Assembly: GCA_029227035.1 (NCBI GenBank)
Contig: JAQXZD010000099.1
Location: 1 to 64,000, forward strand
Reading direction: 5' to 3'
DNA: 64,000 nt
Source of the DNA: Lachnospiraceae bacterium
Lineage (GTDB): Bacteria; Bacillota; Clostridia; Lachnospirales; Lachnospiraceae
Part shown: one piece after another, positions 30,362 to 40,819 of the stretch
Numbering within the stretch: position 1 is the stretch's first letter
Layout: every line of letters begins with the position of its first letter
Translations under genes and position numbers: made by a program
The notes under the pieces: generated by a model
What the model was told of the DNA's origin: nothing
Database searches by the model: none
Seen by the model: only the letters and a program-made list of their open reading frames with translations

Positions 30362-30621
30362 CTTGTAAAATCACCTGAAAACAATTGTCTTGTATTATTA
30401 TGGGGATTCTGCAGGAGCGTATCATGTTTTGTGAAAGACCAAAAATCGACAGTATCAGGGTTCCATTGAATAATGGTAATAGCATAAAAGTTGCAAATTA
30501 TCAGTAGCTATATGAAATCGTTCCTGATGCAAACTCGATTTTTGACTTGAACAAAATATGATATGTTACTGCGGAAGGTTTTGATTTTAATGTAACAATT
30601 GTTTTCAGGTAATTTTGCAAG
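30362..30621 (+). repeat. Hairpin element family, copy A, with 27-bp TIRs
   Basis: cttgtaaaatcacctgaaaacaattgt / acaattgttttcaggtaattttgcaag (25/27 match) plus internal long imperfect hairpin. Confidence 0.85.
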
Positions 30622-30656
30622 AGACTTTTAGTTTGTGTTTGTAAAGGAGATAAAAA

Positions 30657-31679
30657 GTGAGATATCCGGAATTTTTGAAGGAGAACGGAACAATCGGGTT
30701 TGTGGCACCGTCCTTTGGGTGTGCGACAGAGCCGTATTATACAGCATTTCAGAATGCAATGACAAAGTTTAGACAGATGGGATACAGGATGAAGACGGGA
30801 CCGAACTGTTTTCTGGATGAGGGAATCGGAATCAGCAATAAACCGCAGTTGTGCGCACAGGAGTTAAATGACAGCTACTGTGATGAGGAGAGTGACATCC
30901 TGATTTCCTGCGGCGGCGGAGAACTGATGTGTGAGATTATTCCCTATCTGGATTTCGCGCGTATAAAAGCCGCAAAACCAAAATGGTATATGGGATTTTC
31001 GGATAATACAAACTTTACGTTTCTGTCTGCCACAATCTGTGATACGGCGGCCATTTATGGTCCCTGCGCAGCCGCCTTTGGCATGGAGCCGTGGCACAAG
31101 TCACAGCAGGATGCACTGGACCTTCTCTGCGGAAAAACGGAGCAGGTGCATAATTACGACATGTGGGAGAAAGAATCCTTAAAGGATGAGGAGCATCCGC
31201 TTGTTCCCTATAATCTTACGGAGCCGATGCAGATTCGGTATCATAAGGGAAAGGAAGCGCACCTGACAGGGCGGCTGATTGGAGGTTGCATGGATTGTCT
31301 GGTGACTTTACTTGGAACGGAATATGATAAAACGAAAGAGTTTGCAGAGCGTTATAAGGAGGACGGAATCATCTGGTTCCTGGAAGCCTGTGACTTAAAC
31401 ATTATGTCCATCCGCAGGGCAATCTGGCAGATGAAGAATGCCGGATGGTTTTCTTATGTAAAAGGCTTTTTGATCGGAAGACCTCTCTGTTATGGGGAGG
31501 AAATGTTTGGCATTGATCAGTACCGGGCAGTGACGGATCTTCTCGCAGATTATCAGGTTCCGATTCTTATGGATCTGGATATCGGGCATCTGTCACCGAT
31601 GATGCCGGTGGTAAGCGGGGCATTGGCAGAAATTAACGCAGTTGAAAATTCTCTGGATATACGGTATATTTGGAGGTAA
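30657..31679 (+). CDS. LD-carboxypeptidase-like (peptidase S66 family)
   Basis: IGFVAPSFG, ISCGGGELMCEIIPYLD, YMGFSDNT, GRLIGGCMDCL; GTG start with SD. Confidence 0.88.
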   Translation: MRYPEFLKENGTIGFVAPSFGCATEPYYTAFQNAMTKFRQMGYRMKTGPNCFLDEGIGISNKPQLCAQELNDSYCDEESDILISCGGGELMCEIIPYLDFARIKAAKPKWYMGFSDNTNFTFLSATICDTAAIYGPCAAAFGMEPWHKSQQDALDLLCGKTEQVHNYDMWEKESLKDEEHPLVPYNLTEPMQIRYHKGKEAHLTGRLIGGCMDCLVTLLGTEYDKTKEFAERYKEDGIIWFLEACDLNIMSIRRAIWQMKNAGWFSYVKGFLIGRPLCYGEEMFGIDQYRAVTDLLADYQVPILMDLDIGHLSPMMPVVSGALAEINAVENSLDIRYIWR

Positions 31680-31692
31680 AAGGAGGTAGAAG

Positions 31693-32628
31693 ATGAACAA
31701 GTTTGCAAAGAGATTGTTGGTGCTTGCGGTTGCGGCGGTGACCACAGCAGGGACGTTTACCACTGCAATGCCGGTATATGCGGCAGAAGAAGAGACTACG
31801 GAAGCCGGAGATGATGTGGATATCACATTGGAGGATAAGCCGTATCTGGCACTGGGAGCAGATCTGACTGCAGACGAGCAGCATAAGGTTCTTTCCTATA
31901 TGGGCGTGGAAGCCGCAGATTTTGATCAGTATGATGTGGTCTATGTCAGCAATGAGGAGGAGCATAAATATCTGGATGCTTATGTGCCAAAGGAGAAAAT
32001 CGGAACCCGCGCACTTTCTTCCGTTCTGGTTTCCCTGACGGAGGAAGGGGACGGACTTAAGGTTTCTACATATAACATCAATTACTGTACGGCAGGTATG
32101 TACAAAAATGCGCTGGCAACAGCAGGAATTTCGGATGCCAATGTGATTGTTGCGGGACCTTTTGAGTTGTCCGGTACAGCGGCTCTGGTGGGAACCTTTG
32201 AAGCATATGAAGAACTGTCCGGGGAGACCTTGGATGAGGATGTGGTGGACGCCGCCATGGATGAGCTGGTTACCACCGGGGAACTGGAGCAGAGCATCAA
32301 GGGAAACTCTCAGGACATCGAAGCAATGATTGCCGACCTGAAAGGAAGGATGGCAAACGGAGATCTGGATACAAGAGAGCAGATGGAAAAGGCAATCGAT
32401 GAATATGCCGGGAAATACGATCTGGGTATCTCAAAGGATGATAAGGAAAAAATCATGGATCTTCTGGAAAAACTTCAGGGCGTCGATTTGGACTGGGACA
32501 GTATCGCATCCCAGGCGCAGGAATGGGCAGACAAATTAAGCAATGCGGTGGACGGGGAAGGAATCGGAGCCGCAGTTAAGAATTTTTTCTCAAAAATCTG
32601 GGATGCCATTACCTCGCTGTTTGAATAG
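31693..32628 (+). CDS. Secreted DUF1002-type protein
   Basis: Signal peptide; LGADLTADEQHKVLSYMGV...TYNINYCTAGMYKNALATAGISDANVIVAGPFELSGTAALVGTFEAYE. Confidence 0.85.
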   Translation: MNKFAKRLLVLAVAAVTTAGTFTTAMPVYAAEEETTEAGDDVDITLEDKPYLALGADLTADEQHKVLSYMGVEAADFDQYDVVYVSNEEEHKYLDAYVPKEKIGTRALSSVLVSLTEEGDGLKVSTYNINYCTAGMYKNALATAGISDANVIVAGPFELSGTAALVGTFEAYEELSGETLDEDVVDAAMDELVTTGELEQSIKGNSQDIEAMIADLKGRMANGDLDTREQMEKAIDEYAGKYDLGISKDDKEKIMDLLEKLQGVDLDWDSIASQAQEWADKLSNAVDGEGIGAAVKNFFSKIWDAITSLFE

Positions 32629-32662
32629 CAACAGATAGGAGATCAGACAAAGGATAAGAGTT

Positions 32663-33208
32663 ATGAGAATAAGGGATATTGACTGGATGAAGGAGCGACA
32701 GATTACGCCGCTTCTGCTGGTGATGGTGTTTTTATTCGGGGGAGTGTTTGGGTTTTTATACGAAGAAGTTTTTTACAGGATAGATCTGGGATATTTTGTG
32801 AAGCGGGGAACCACTTTCGGACCATGGATACCCATCTATGGATTTGGGGCAATGCTTATCGTGGTCAGCACGGAGAAGCTGAAAAAGAGTCCGTTTCTGG
32901 TATTCCTGACGGCGGGAGCCGTCTCCGGAATTGTGGAGTTTTTGACTGGATATATCCTGTTTCACAGGCTGGGAATCCGCCTGTGGGATTACAATGTGGA
33001 GATTTGGAACTGGCTGAACGTCGGAGGATATGTGTGCCTGCGTTCGGTGTTGTTCTTCGGAGTCTCGGCATTGTTCCTGAAATATGTGGTACAGCCGGTC
33101 TTCTGCCAGCTTATCGACGAAGACCATCAGACTGCAATCACATGGCTTAAGCTTCTGGCAATGCTTTTTATCATAGATGTCATAGGAGCTTTCTTTAAAC
33201 TGATGTAA
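32663..33208 (+). CDS. Putative ABC-transporter-type integral membrane protein (CmpB-like)
   Basis: FLFGGVFGFLYEEVFYRIDLGYFVKRGTTFGPWIPIYGFGAMLIV. Confidence 0.75.
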   Translation: MRIRDIDWMKERQITPLLLVMVFLFGGVFGFLYEEVFYRIDLGYFVKRGTTFGPWIPIYGFGAMLIVVSTEKLKKSPFLVFLTAGAVSGIVEFLTGYILFHRLGIRLWDYNVEIWNWLNVGGYVCLRSVLFFGVSALFLKYVVQPVFCQLIDEDHQTAITWLKLLAMLFIIDVIGAFFKLM

Positions 33209-33238
33209 GACAGAACAGATAATCATTAGGAGGTATGC

Positions 33239-33700
33239 ATGATGAGACAGGAAATTGAAGTGGCAGAGCCATTAACGGACATAAAAATACATCCGTATGA
33301 GCACAAAGCGCAGTATTATGAAACGGATCAGATGGGAATTATTCACCACAGTAATTATGTCAAGTGGATGGAAGAGGCAAGAATGGATCTGATGGACCAG
33401 ATCGGCCTGAATTATAAGGCGATGGAAAAAATGGAGATTATCAGCCCGGTCCTTGCCATTTCGGTGGAGTATCACAGCATGGTTCACTTTGATGATGTGG
33501 TGGTGATTGAGACCAGACTGGTGAAGTACAACGGAGTCAAGATGGAGATTGAATATACCATGACGGATAAAGAGACCGGGGAGCTGCGTACCACGGGAAG
33601 AAGTTCCCATTGCTTCCTGACACGTTCCGGCAAGCCGATTTCCCTGAAGAGATCTTATCCGGAACTGGATACCAAGTTCTTTGAGATGAAGGAGGAGTAG
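33239..33700 (+). CDS. Acyl-CoA thioesterase (hotdog fold, YbgC-type)
   Basis: YYETDQMGIIHHSNYVKWMEEARMDLM. Confidence 0.92.
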   Translation: MMRQEIEVAEPLTDIKIHPYEHKAQYYETDQMGIIHHSNYVKWMEEARMDLMDQIGLNYKAMEKMEIISPVLAISVEYHSMVHFDDVVVIETRLVKYNGVKMEIEYTMTDKETGELRTTGRSSHCFLTRSGKPISLKRSYPELDTKFFEMKEE

Positions 33701-33702
33701 TA

Positions 33703-35502
33703 ATGATCCCGGAGAGACTTTCTGCGCTTCGAGGACAAATGAAAAAGAAAAACATTGCGGTCTATATCATTCCCACAGCGGATTTTCACATGTCCGAGTA
33801 TGTAGGGGAATATTTTAAAGCAAGAGAGTACATGACCGGTTTTACCGGTTCCGCGGGAACCGCCGTGATTACCATGACGGAAGCCGGGTTATGGACGGAC
33901 GGCAGATATTTTCTGCAGGCGGAAGAACAGCTTGCGGGGACAGGCATTACACTTTACCGGATGGGCGAAGAGGGTGTCCCGACGGTGGATGAGTATATCG
34001 AAGATACCCTGAAAGAGGGAGAATGTCTCGGATTTGACGGCCGCGTGCTGGATGGAAAATGGGGCAAAAAATTGCGTGCCCTTGTGCAAAAAAAGCACGG
34101 CAGTCTGCAGACAGAGGAGGATCTGGTCGGGCTTATCTGGATGGACAGACCAAAGATGTCCGGGGAGCCGGTGTGGATACTGGATACGGCATACAGTGGA
34201 CAGAGCACGGCGGACAAGCTGGCAGAGGTGCGTCAGAAGATGCAGGAGAAGGAGACATCCCTGCATCTTCTGACTTCCTTATGTGATATTGCTTATCTTC
34301 TGAACCTTCGTGGAAATGATATCTGTTATGTGCCGGTGGCACTGTCCTATCTGGTTCTTACGAAGCAGGAAGGAATCCTCTTCCTGCAGGAAGAGGCAGC
34401 GGATGAGAACGTGCGAACCTGTCTTTTGGATAACGGAATTACGATAAAGCCCTATGACAGCTTTTACGGATATCTGGAAGACATTCAGGACCAGACAATA
34501 CTTTTGGACACTTCCGTGGCAAATGACCGTATCTGCAGTGTGCTGGCAGAGAAAAACAGGATTGTGGATGAGCCGTCACCGGTAAGCCGGATGAAGGCGG
34601 TCAAGAACGAGACAGAGCTGGCAAATATCAGGAAGGCGCATGTAAAAGACGCGGTTGCAATGTGCAGGTTTATGTACCGGTTGAAAAAGAATGTGGGGAA
34701 GGTTCCCATGACGGAGCTTTCCGTGTCGGAATATCTGACCGGTCTTCGGGCAGACATGGATGGCTTTTTGGAGCCAAGTTTCGAGACCATCAGCGGATAT
34801 GCGGAGCACGGCGCAATTGTACACTATGCAGCGACTGCTGAGACGGATGTCCCTTTGAAGCCGGAAGGATTTCTTTTGGTGGACTCTGGGGGACATTATC
34901 TGGAGGGCACCACGGATATCACCAGAACTTTTGCGCTGGGGAAACTTACCCGGGAGATGAAGGAACTGTATACCCGCGTGTGCAGGGCAAATCTGAATCT
35001 TATGAATGCAAAATTTTTGTACGGATGTACCGGAAAAAATCTGGATATTCTTGCAAGGGAGCCACTGTGGGAAGCCGGACTGGAATACCGGCACGGAACC
35101 GGGCACGGCGTGGGATATATCCTGAACGTTCATGAGGGCACCAATGCGTTTCGCTGGCACGGAGAAGCCGGGGCAGTTTTGGAGGAAGGCATGGTGACAA
35201 CGGACGAGCCGGGCGTGTATCTGGAAGGAAAGTTCGGGATTCGTCTGGAGAATGAGCTTTTGTGCCGCAAGGGAGAGAAGAATGAATATGGGCAGTTTAT
35301 GTATTTTGAGAATCTGACATATGTGCCCTTTGATTTGGATGCGATTCTTCCGGAGCAGATGACGGAGACGGAAAAACGCCGTCTGGATGCTTACCATGAG
35401 AAGGTGTACGAGACCGTGGCGCCTTATTTGGAGGGAGAGGAGCTTGCGTGGCTTAGAGCGGCCACGGAAAAAGTGAGTGAGGAAGGAGCAGAGAATGAGT
35501 AA
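33703..35502 (+). CDS. Xaa-Pro aminopeptidase (M24 family)
   Basis: FLLVDSGGHYLEGTTDITRTF, RHGTGHGVGYILNVHEG, MVTTDEPGVYLEGKFGIRLENE. Confidence 0.95.
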   Translation: MIPERLSALRGQMKKKNIAVYIIPTADFHMSEYVGEYFKAREYMTGFTGSAGTAVITMTEAGLWTDGRYFLQAEEQLAGTGITLYRMGEEGVPTVDEYIEDTLKEGECLGFDGRVLDGKWGKKLRALVQKKHGSLQTEEDLVGLIWMDRPKMSGEPVWILDTAYSGQSTADKLAEVRQKMQEKETSLHLLTSLCDIAYLLNLRGNDICYVPVALSYLVLTKQEGILFLQEEAADENVRTCLLDNGITIKPYDSFYGYLEDIQDQTILLDTSVANDRICSVLAEKNRIVDEPSPVSRMKAVKNETELANIRKAHVKDAVAMCRFMYRLKKNVGKVPMTELSVSEYLTGLRADMDGFLEPSFETISGYAEHGAIVHYAATAETDVPLKPEGFLLVDSGGHYLEGTTDITRTFALGKLTREMKELYTRVCRANLNLMNAKFLYGCTGKNLDILAREPLWEAGLEYRHGTGHGVGYILNVHEGTNAFRWHGEAGAVLEEGMVTTDEPGVYLEGKFGIRLENELLCRKGEKNEYGQFMYFENLTYVPFDLDAILPEQMTETEKRRLDAYHEKVYETVAPYLEGEELAWLRAATEKVSEEGAENE

Positions 35503-38152
35503 AAAGCTGGTACTGATTGACGGGCACAGTATTTTGAACCGGGCATTTTTCGGCTTGCCGGATCTGACCAATTCAGAGGGTTTACACACCAATGCAGTAT
35601 ATGGATTTCTCAATATTCTTTTTAAAATCCTGGAGGAAGAAAAACCGGATTATCTGACGGTGGCATTTGACGTGCATGCTCCGACCTTCCGCCATAAGAT
35701 GTATGAAGCCTACAAGGGCACCAGAGGACCTATGGATGATGCGCTGCGCCAGCAGGTGCCGCTCATGAAGGAGATGCTTACCGCCATGGGGGTATGCATT
35801 GTGGAAAAGGAAGGCTACGAAGCAGATGATCTTCTTGGAACCATTGCCGGAATGGGTGAGAGAGAAGGCATGGATGTATCCGTGGTATCCGGAGACCGCG
35901 ACCTTCTGCAGCTTGCGACGGAGCATGTAAAAATCCGGATTCCGAAGACCAAGAAGGGCGGAACCGAGATAGAGGATTATCTGGCAGAGGATGTCAAAGC
36001 GCGTTATCAGGTGACACCGAAGGAGTTTATTGATGTCAAGGCACTGATGGGCGATACGGCAGACAATATCCCGGGTGTGCCTGGAATCGGCGAGAAGACG
36101 GCGACCGCGCTGATTGCACAGTACGGAAGCATTGAGGAGGTTCACGCCCATGCAGAGACCGTGAAGCCGCCGCGGGCATCCAAAAATATCGTGGAATACT
36201 GGGAACAGGCAGTGATGAGTAAGGAGCTTGCAACCATCATTACGGATGTTCCGATCGCCTATGATTTTTCCAATGCGACACTTGAAACTGCCGCGGATCT
36301 GTATACAGAGGAAGCCTTTGTGTTGTGCAAACGTCTGGAATTTAAGAATCTTCTGGGACGTTTTGAGGTGAAGGGACCGAAGAACAATGTGGAGGAGAAG
36401 TTCCGGATTGTAAAGGAAAAAAAGGAGGCTGACGCCATCTGGGAAAAAGTGGGAAATGCTCCTCTGGCATTTTGTATTCTGGAAGATTTTTGCGGTATGG
36501 CGGTGGCTTTTTCCGAGGAGGACTGCTGTCTTTTTGTGACAGGAGAAGAGCTTACGGCTTCTTATCTTGAGGAAGCACTTTTCAAGTCAGAGGCAGAAAA
36601 ACTTCTGACAGCGGATTTGAAAGGGCAGCTTAAGTACCTGCACATAGCTGGCGAGGATGACTGGGACGGTTATCTGAAGACCAGAGGCCGCTTTTTCGAC
36701 CGAACCATTGCCGCCTATCTGTTAAATCCCCTGAAGGGAGATTATCCGTATGATGATGTGGCAAAAGACCAGCTTGGACTATTGCTTCCGGCAAAGGGAG
36801 AACTGCTGGGAAAGAAGACCGCGGCTGAGATGCTTTTGGAGAACGAGACCGAAGCCATGCGCTATGCATGTTATGAAGCATATGTGACATGGAAGTCATA
36901 TCCGCTCCTTACGGAAGGCCTTCGGGAGCACGGAATGACGCAGCTTATGGAAGAAATTGAGATGCCTCTGGTGTTCGTGCTTTCCGATATGGAAAAGCAG
37001 GGAATCTGCATTGATGCGGATGCGTTACGGGAGTATGGAGACAGACTTTCGGTGTCCATCACGGAGCTGGAGAAGAAAATCTATGAGCAGGCGGGAGAGG
37101 AATTCAACATTAATTCCCCGAAGCAGCTTGGAAACATTCTGTTTGAAAAGCTCCAGATGCCAAACGGTAAGAAGACCAAGACGGGATATTCCACTTCCGC
37201 GGAAGTCTTGGACAAGCTGGCGGCAGATTATCCGATTGTGGCGGATATACTGGAGTATCGCAAGCTGACCAAGCTGAAATCGACCTATGCGGACGGACTG
37301 TCCAATTACATTGATGATACCGGAAAGATTCACACCACTTTCCATCAGACCATTACGGCGACCGGAAGATTGAGCAGCACCGATCCGAACCTGCAGAATA
37401 TCCCGATTCGGATTGAGCGGGGAAAGATTATTCGAAAAGTTTTTCATCCAATGAAGGGAAATCTGTTTGTGGATTCGGACTATTCCCAGATAGAGCTCAG
37501 GCTTCTGGCGCATATGTCCGGGGATGAAAAACTGATTGAGGCCTTCCGTCAGAATCAGGACATTCACAGGAGTACGGCGGCGTCTGTGTTCCATGTACCT
37601 TTTGATGAGGTCAGTGACCTGCAGAGACGCAATGCCAAAGCAGTTAATTTCGGAATCGTGTACGGCATCAGTGCCTTTGGCTTAAGTCAGGATTTGAACA
37701 TCAGCCAGAAGGAGGCACAGGGCTTTATCGACAGCTATTTTGAGACCTATCCGAAGATTAAGGAATTTCTGGACGGGACGGTCGCAGAAGCAAAGGAAAA
37801 AGGCTTTACAAGAACGTTGTACGGAAGAATCCGTCCGGTTCCGGAACTGTCTTCCGGCAATTATATGCAGCGGCAGTTCGGGGAACGGGTGGCAATGAAT
37901 GCACCGATTCAGGGAACGGCGGCGGATATTATCAAGATTGCAATGATTCGTGTACATGACCGCCTGATCCGGGAGGGATACAAATCCCGTCTGATTCTTC
38001 AGGTGCATGATGAGCTTTTAATTGAGACAGTTGAGACAGAGAAAGATGCCGTGACAGCACTGCTGGAAGAAGAGATGCAGGGAGCCGCCGATTTGCAGGT
38101 GGAGCTTGCTGTGGGAACCGAGTGCGGCGCGGACTGGTATGAGGCACATTAG
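35495..38152 (+). CDS. polA: DNA polymerase I
   Basis: 5' nuclease domain plus polymerase motifs DSDYSQIELRLLAHMS, RRNAKAVNFGIVYGIS, QVHDELLIE; ATG 35495 within previous stop region. Confidence 0.97.
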   Translation: MSKKLVLIDGHSILNRAFFGLPDLTNSEGLHTNAVYGFLNILFKILEEEKPDYLTVAFDVHAPTFRHKMYEAYKGTRGPMDDALRQQVPLMKEMLTAMGVCIVEKEGYEADDLLGTIAGMGEREGMDVSVVSGDRDLLQLATEHVKIRIPKTKKGGTEIEDYLAEDVKARYQVTPKEFIDVKALMGDTADNIPGVPGIGEKTATALIAQYGSIEEVHAHAETVKPPRASKNIVEYWEQAVMSKELATIITDVPIAYDFSNATLETAADLYTEEAFVLCKRLEFKNLLGRFEVKGPKNNVEEKFRIVKEKKEADAIWEKVGNAPLAFCILEDFCGMAVAFSEEDCCLFVTGEELTASYLEEALFKSEAEKLLTADLKGQLKYLHIAGEDDWDGYLKTRGRFFDRTIAAYLLNPLKGDYPYDDVAKDQLGLLLPAKGELLGKKTAAEMLLENETEAMRYACYEAYVTWKSYPLLTEGLREHGMTQLMEEIEMPLVFVLSDMEKQGICIDADALREYGDRLSVSITELEKKIYEQAGEEFNINSPKQLGNILFEKLQMPNGKKTKTGYSTSAEVLDKLAADYPIVADILEYRKLTKLKSTYADGLSNYIDDTGKIHTTFHQTITATGRLSSTDPNLQNIPIRIERGKIIRKVFHPMKGNLFVDSDYSQIELRLLAHMSGDEKLIEAFRQNQDIHRSTAASVFHVPFDEVSDLQRRNAKAVNFGIVYGISAFGLSQDLNISQKEAQGFIDSYFETYPKIKEFLDGTVAEAKEKGFTRTLYGRIRPVPELSSGNYMQRQFGERVAMNAPIQGTAADIIKIAMIRVHDRLIREGYKSRLILQVHDELLIETVETEKDAVTALLEEEMQGAADLQVELAVGTECGADWYEAH

Positions 38153-38154
38153 AT

Positions 38155-40818
38155 ATGCAGTTTATTGGAATAACCGGCGGAGTCGGAGCCGGAAAATCGC
38201 AGATACTTTCTTATCTGGCAACAAAACCGAAGACAAAAGTAATGCTGGCGGATGATATCGCCCATGAGCTGATGGAACCGGGAACAGAATGTTACAGGCG
38301 GTTGCGTGAGCACTTTAAAGGGGAAGACATCTGGCAGCCGGACGGATATTTTGACCGGGAAAAGCTGGCAGCCGTCATTTTTTCGGATGACGGAAAGAGG
38401 GAAGAGATGAATGCCATTGTGCATCCGGCAGTCCGGGAATATGTGTGCGCGCAGGCGGAAAAAGAGCGGCAGGCAGGAGAGCTTGAGCTTCTGGTTCTGG
38501 AAGCGGCATTGTTAATCGAAGAACATTATGATGCAATTTGCGACGAACTTTGGTATATTTATACCAGCAGGGAAATTCGAAGGGAACGGCTGAAAGCATC
38601 CAGAGGCTATTCGGATGAAAAAGTGGATGGGATTTTTGCAAGCCAGTTAAGCGAGGAGGAATACCGCAGGCATTGCAAAGTGGTCATTGACAACAACGGA
38701 GCTCTGGAAGATACCCTGACGCAGATTGAGAAAGCTTTGAGGAGAAAGCATATGGAGAACGTATTTGGTTTGGACATTGGAACCCGCAATGTGGTGGGAA
38801 CCGTTGGATACCGCACAGAAGAGAATGAGTTTGTGGTGGTGGCACAGTATATGAAGCAGCATGAGACAAGAGCCATGCTGGATGGACAGATTCACGATAT
38901 CGGCAGAGTGGGCAGAACCATTAACGCGGTGAAGGCAGAGCTGGAATCACAGATTGGAGAGCCGCTGACGGATGTATGTATCGCAGCCGCAGGACGAGTG
39001 CTTAAGACCGTGACAACGCATGTGGAATATGAGTACGCGGAGGAGACTGTGGTTTCCGCGGAGGATCTGCATACACTGGATCTGCTTGGCGTGGAGAGTG
39101 CCCAGAAGACTTTGAAGGAAAAGAATGATACCAACTACCGGTTTTACTGTGTCGGCTATTCGGTTATGAAATATTATCTGAATGACGAAGTGTTTATCAG
39201 TATCAAGGACCATAAGGCAAACAAAATCGGGGAGGACATTATTGTGACTTTCCTTCCGGAAGATGTTGTGGACGGTCTGTATTCCGCAGTGGGACAGGCG
39301 GGACTTACCGTTGCCAATATGACTCTGGAGCCTATCGCTGCAATCAATGTGGCAATTCCGGAGAACTTCAGGATGCTGAATATCGCGCTGGTGGATGTGG
39401 GAGCAGGAACTTCCGATATCTCCATCACCAAAGAGGGAAGCATCATCGCTTACGGTATGATTCCATATGCGGGAGATGAGCTGACCGAGCTGATTGTGCA
39501 GAACTATCTGGTCGATTTTAAGATGGCGGAGGCAATGAAGCTGGCATCCACCACAGAGGACGAGATTACTTATGAAGACATCATGAGCATCACCCATACC
39601 ATTCCGTCCAAAGAGGTGTGGGATCTGGTAGCGCCGACGGTGGATAAGATTACGACGGAGGTTGCCGCCAAGATTAAGGAGTTAAACGGTGACAAGACGG
39701 TGAGCGCCTGCTTTGTGGTCGGCGGAGGCGGCAAGATACACGGTTTTACGGATATGCTTGCGGAGCGTCTGGATCTGCCGAAGGAGCGTGTGGCATTAAG
39801 AGGCGAGGAAGTCTTAAAAGAAGTGATCTTTGAGCAGGAGGATATCAAAAAGGATCCGCTTCTGGTTACCCCGATTGGTATCTGTCTGAATTATTATGAG
39901 CAGAAGAACAACTTTATCATGGTTCGTTTTAACGGAGAGCGGTTAAAGCTGTATGACAACAACAGACTGACCATTGTGGATGCTGCGCTTCAGGCGGGAT
40001 TCCCGAATGACCAGCTTTTCCCAAGAAGAGGCGTGCCGATTAATTTTACGGTCAACGGTGCGGCGCGAATCGCAAGAGGAGAAGCGGGAGAGGCGGCAAA
40101 GGTTACCATGAACGGCAAGCCTGCGCATATCAATACGCCTCTTGAGCCAAACAGCGAGATTGTCATTGAGCCTTCCACGGCGGGAGAAGATGCCGTGTAC
40201 CGTATCGGACAACTGGCGGAATATCACGAGTCTACGATTTCCTTTATGATTAACGGACAGAGGGTGGTATGCCCGAAGTTTGTGGAGGTAAACGGAAGTC
40301 TGGAGCCGGAAAGCTATGAGATTCAGGAAGGGGATGTCATTGAGACCAGAAACTTCTACACAGTTGGTCAGGTGGCGGAGTTCATGGATGCCACAATCGA
40401 TGAAAATTATCAGATTATGGTCAATAACCGGGTAGCCAATCTGGACACACTGGTGTATGAAAATTTCTCAATCGACTGGACTCTTTCCGGTTTCGGGGTT
40501 GCACCGGAGCCTGAGAATCTGTATAATGCTACAGGAGAAAGCAATGAAGACGAAGCGGACGGTGAGGTACCGCAGGAAGAACCGGAAACCATCCCTCCGC
40601 AGAATGAAACGATCTGCATTGTGTCGGTGAACGGAGAGACGGTTGAACTGATGGGCAAAGAGAGTTATATCTTTGTGGACATCTTTGACCGGATTACCTT
40701 TGACCTGAATGCCGGGCAGGGAAGAGCAATCGCCACACTGGTAAACGGGGAGCAGGCAGAGTTTTCACAGCCGCTTCACAATGGCGATCGGATTGATTTA
40801 TATTGGAAAGAGCAGTAA
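38155..40818 (+). CDS. coaE: Dephospho-CoA kinase fused in frame to an FtsA-like actin-fold protein; internal ATG 38752 possible
   Basis: GITGGVGAGKSQILSYLA...VVIDNNGALEDTLTQIEKALRRKH then MENVFGLDIGTRNVVGTVGYR...LVDVGAGTSDISI. Confidence 0.88.
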   Translation: MQFIGITGGVGAGKSQILSYLATKPKTKVMLADDIAHELMEPGTECYRRLREHFKGEDIWQPDGYFDREKLAAVIFSDDGKREEMNAIVHPAVREYVCAQAEKERQAGELELLVLEAALLIEEHYDAICDELWYIYTSREIRRERLKASRGYSDEKVDGIFASQLSEEEYRRHCKVVIDNNGALEDTLTQIEKALRRKHMENVFGLDIGTRNVVGTVGYRTEENEFVVVAQYMKQHETRAMLDGQIHDIGRVGRTINAVKAELESQIGEPLTDVCIAAAGRVLKTVTTHVEYEYAEETVVSAEDLHTLDLLGVESAQKTLKEKNDTNYRFYCVGYSVMKYYLNDEVFISIKDHKANKIGEDIIVTFLPEDVVDGLYSAVGQAGLTVANMTLEPIAAINVAIPENFRMLNIALVDVGAGTSDISITKEGSIIAYGMIPYAGDELTELIVQNYLVDFKMAEAMKLASTTEDEITYEDIMSITHTIPSKEVWDLVAPTVDKITTEVAAKIKELNGDKTVSACFVVGGGGKIHGFTDMLAERLDLPKERVALRGEEVLKEVIFEQEDIKKDPLLVTPIGICLNYYEQKNNFIMVRFNGERLKLYDNNRLTIVDAALQAGFPNDQLFPRRGVPINFTVNGAARIARGEAGEAAKVTMNGKPAHINTPLEPNSEIVIEPSTAGEDAVYRIGQLAEYHESTISFMINGQRVVCPKFVEVNGSLEPESYEIQEGDVIETRNFYTVGQVAEFMDATIDENYQIMVNNRVANLDTLVYENFSIDWTLSGFGVAPEPENLYNATGESNEDEADGEVPQEEPETIPPQNETICIVSVNGETVELMGKESYIFVDIFDRITFDLNAGQGRAIATLVNGEQAEFSQPLHNGDRIDLYWKEQ

Positions 40819-40819
40819 A

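Noticed and set aside
34576-35613. 345-aa minus-strand ORF
   Set aside because: Antisense to the M24 peptidase/polA start; shadow ORF without recognisable motifs
36420-36900. Apparently degenerate 3'-5' exonuclease region in PolA
   Set aside because: Loss of proofreading residues is common in Bacillota PolA and is not unusual
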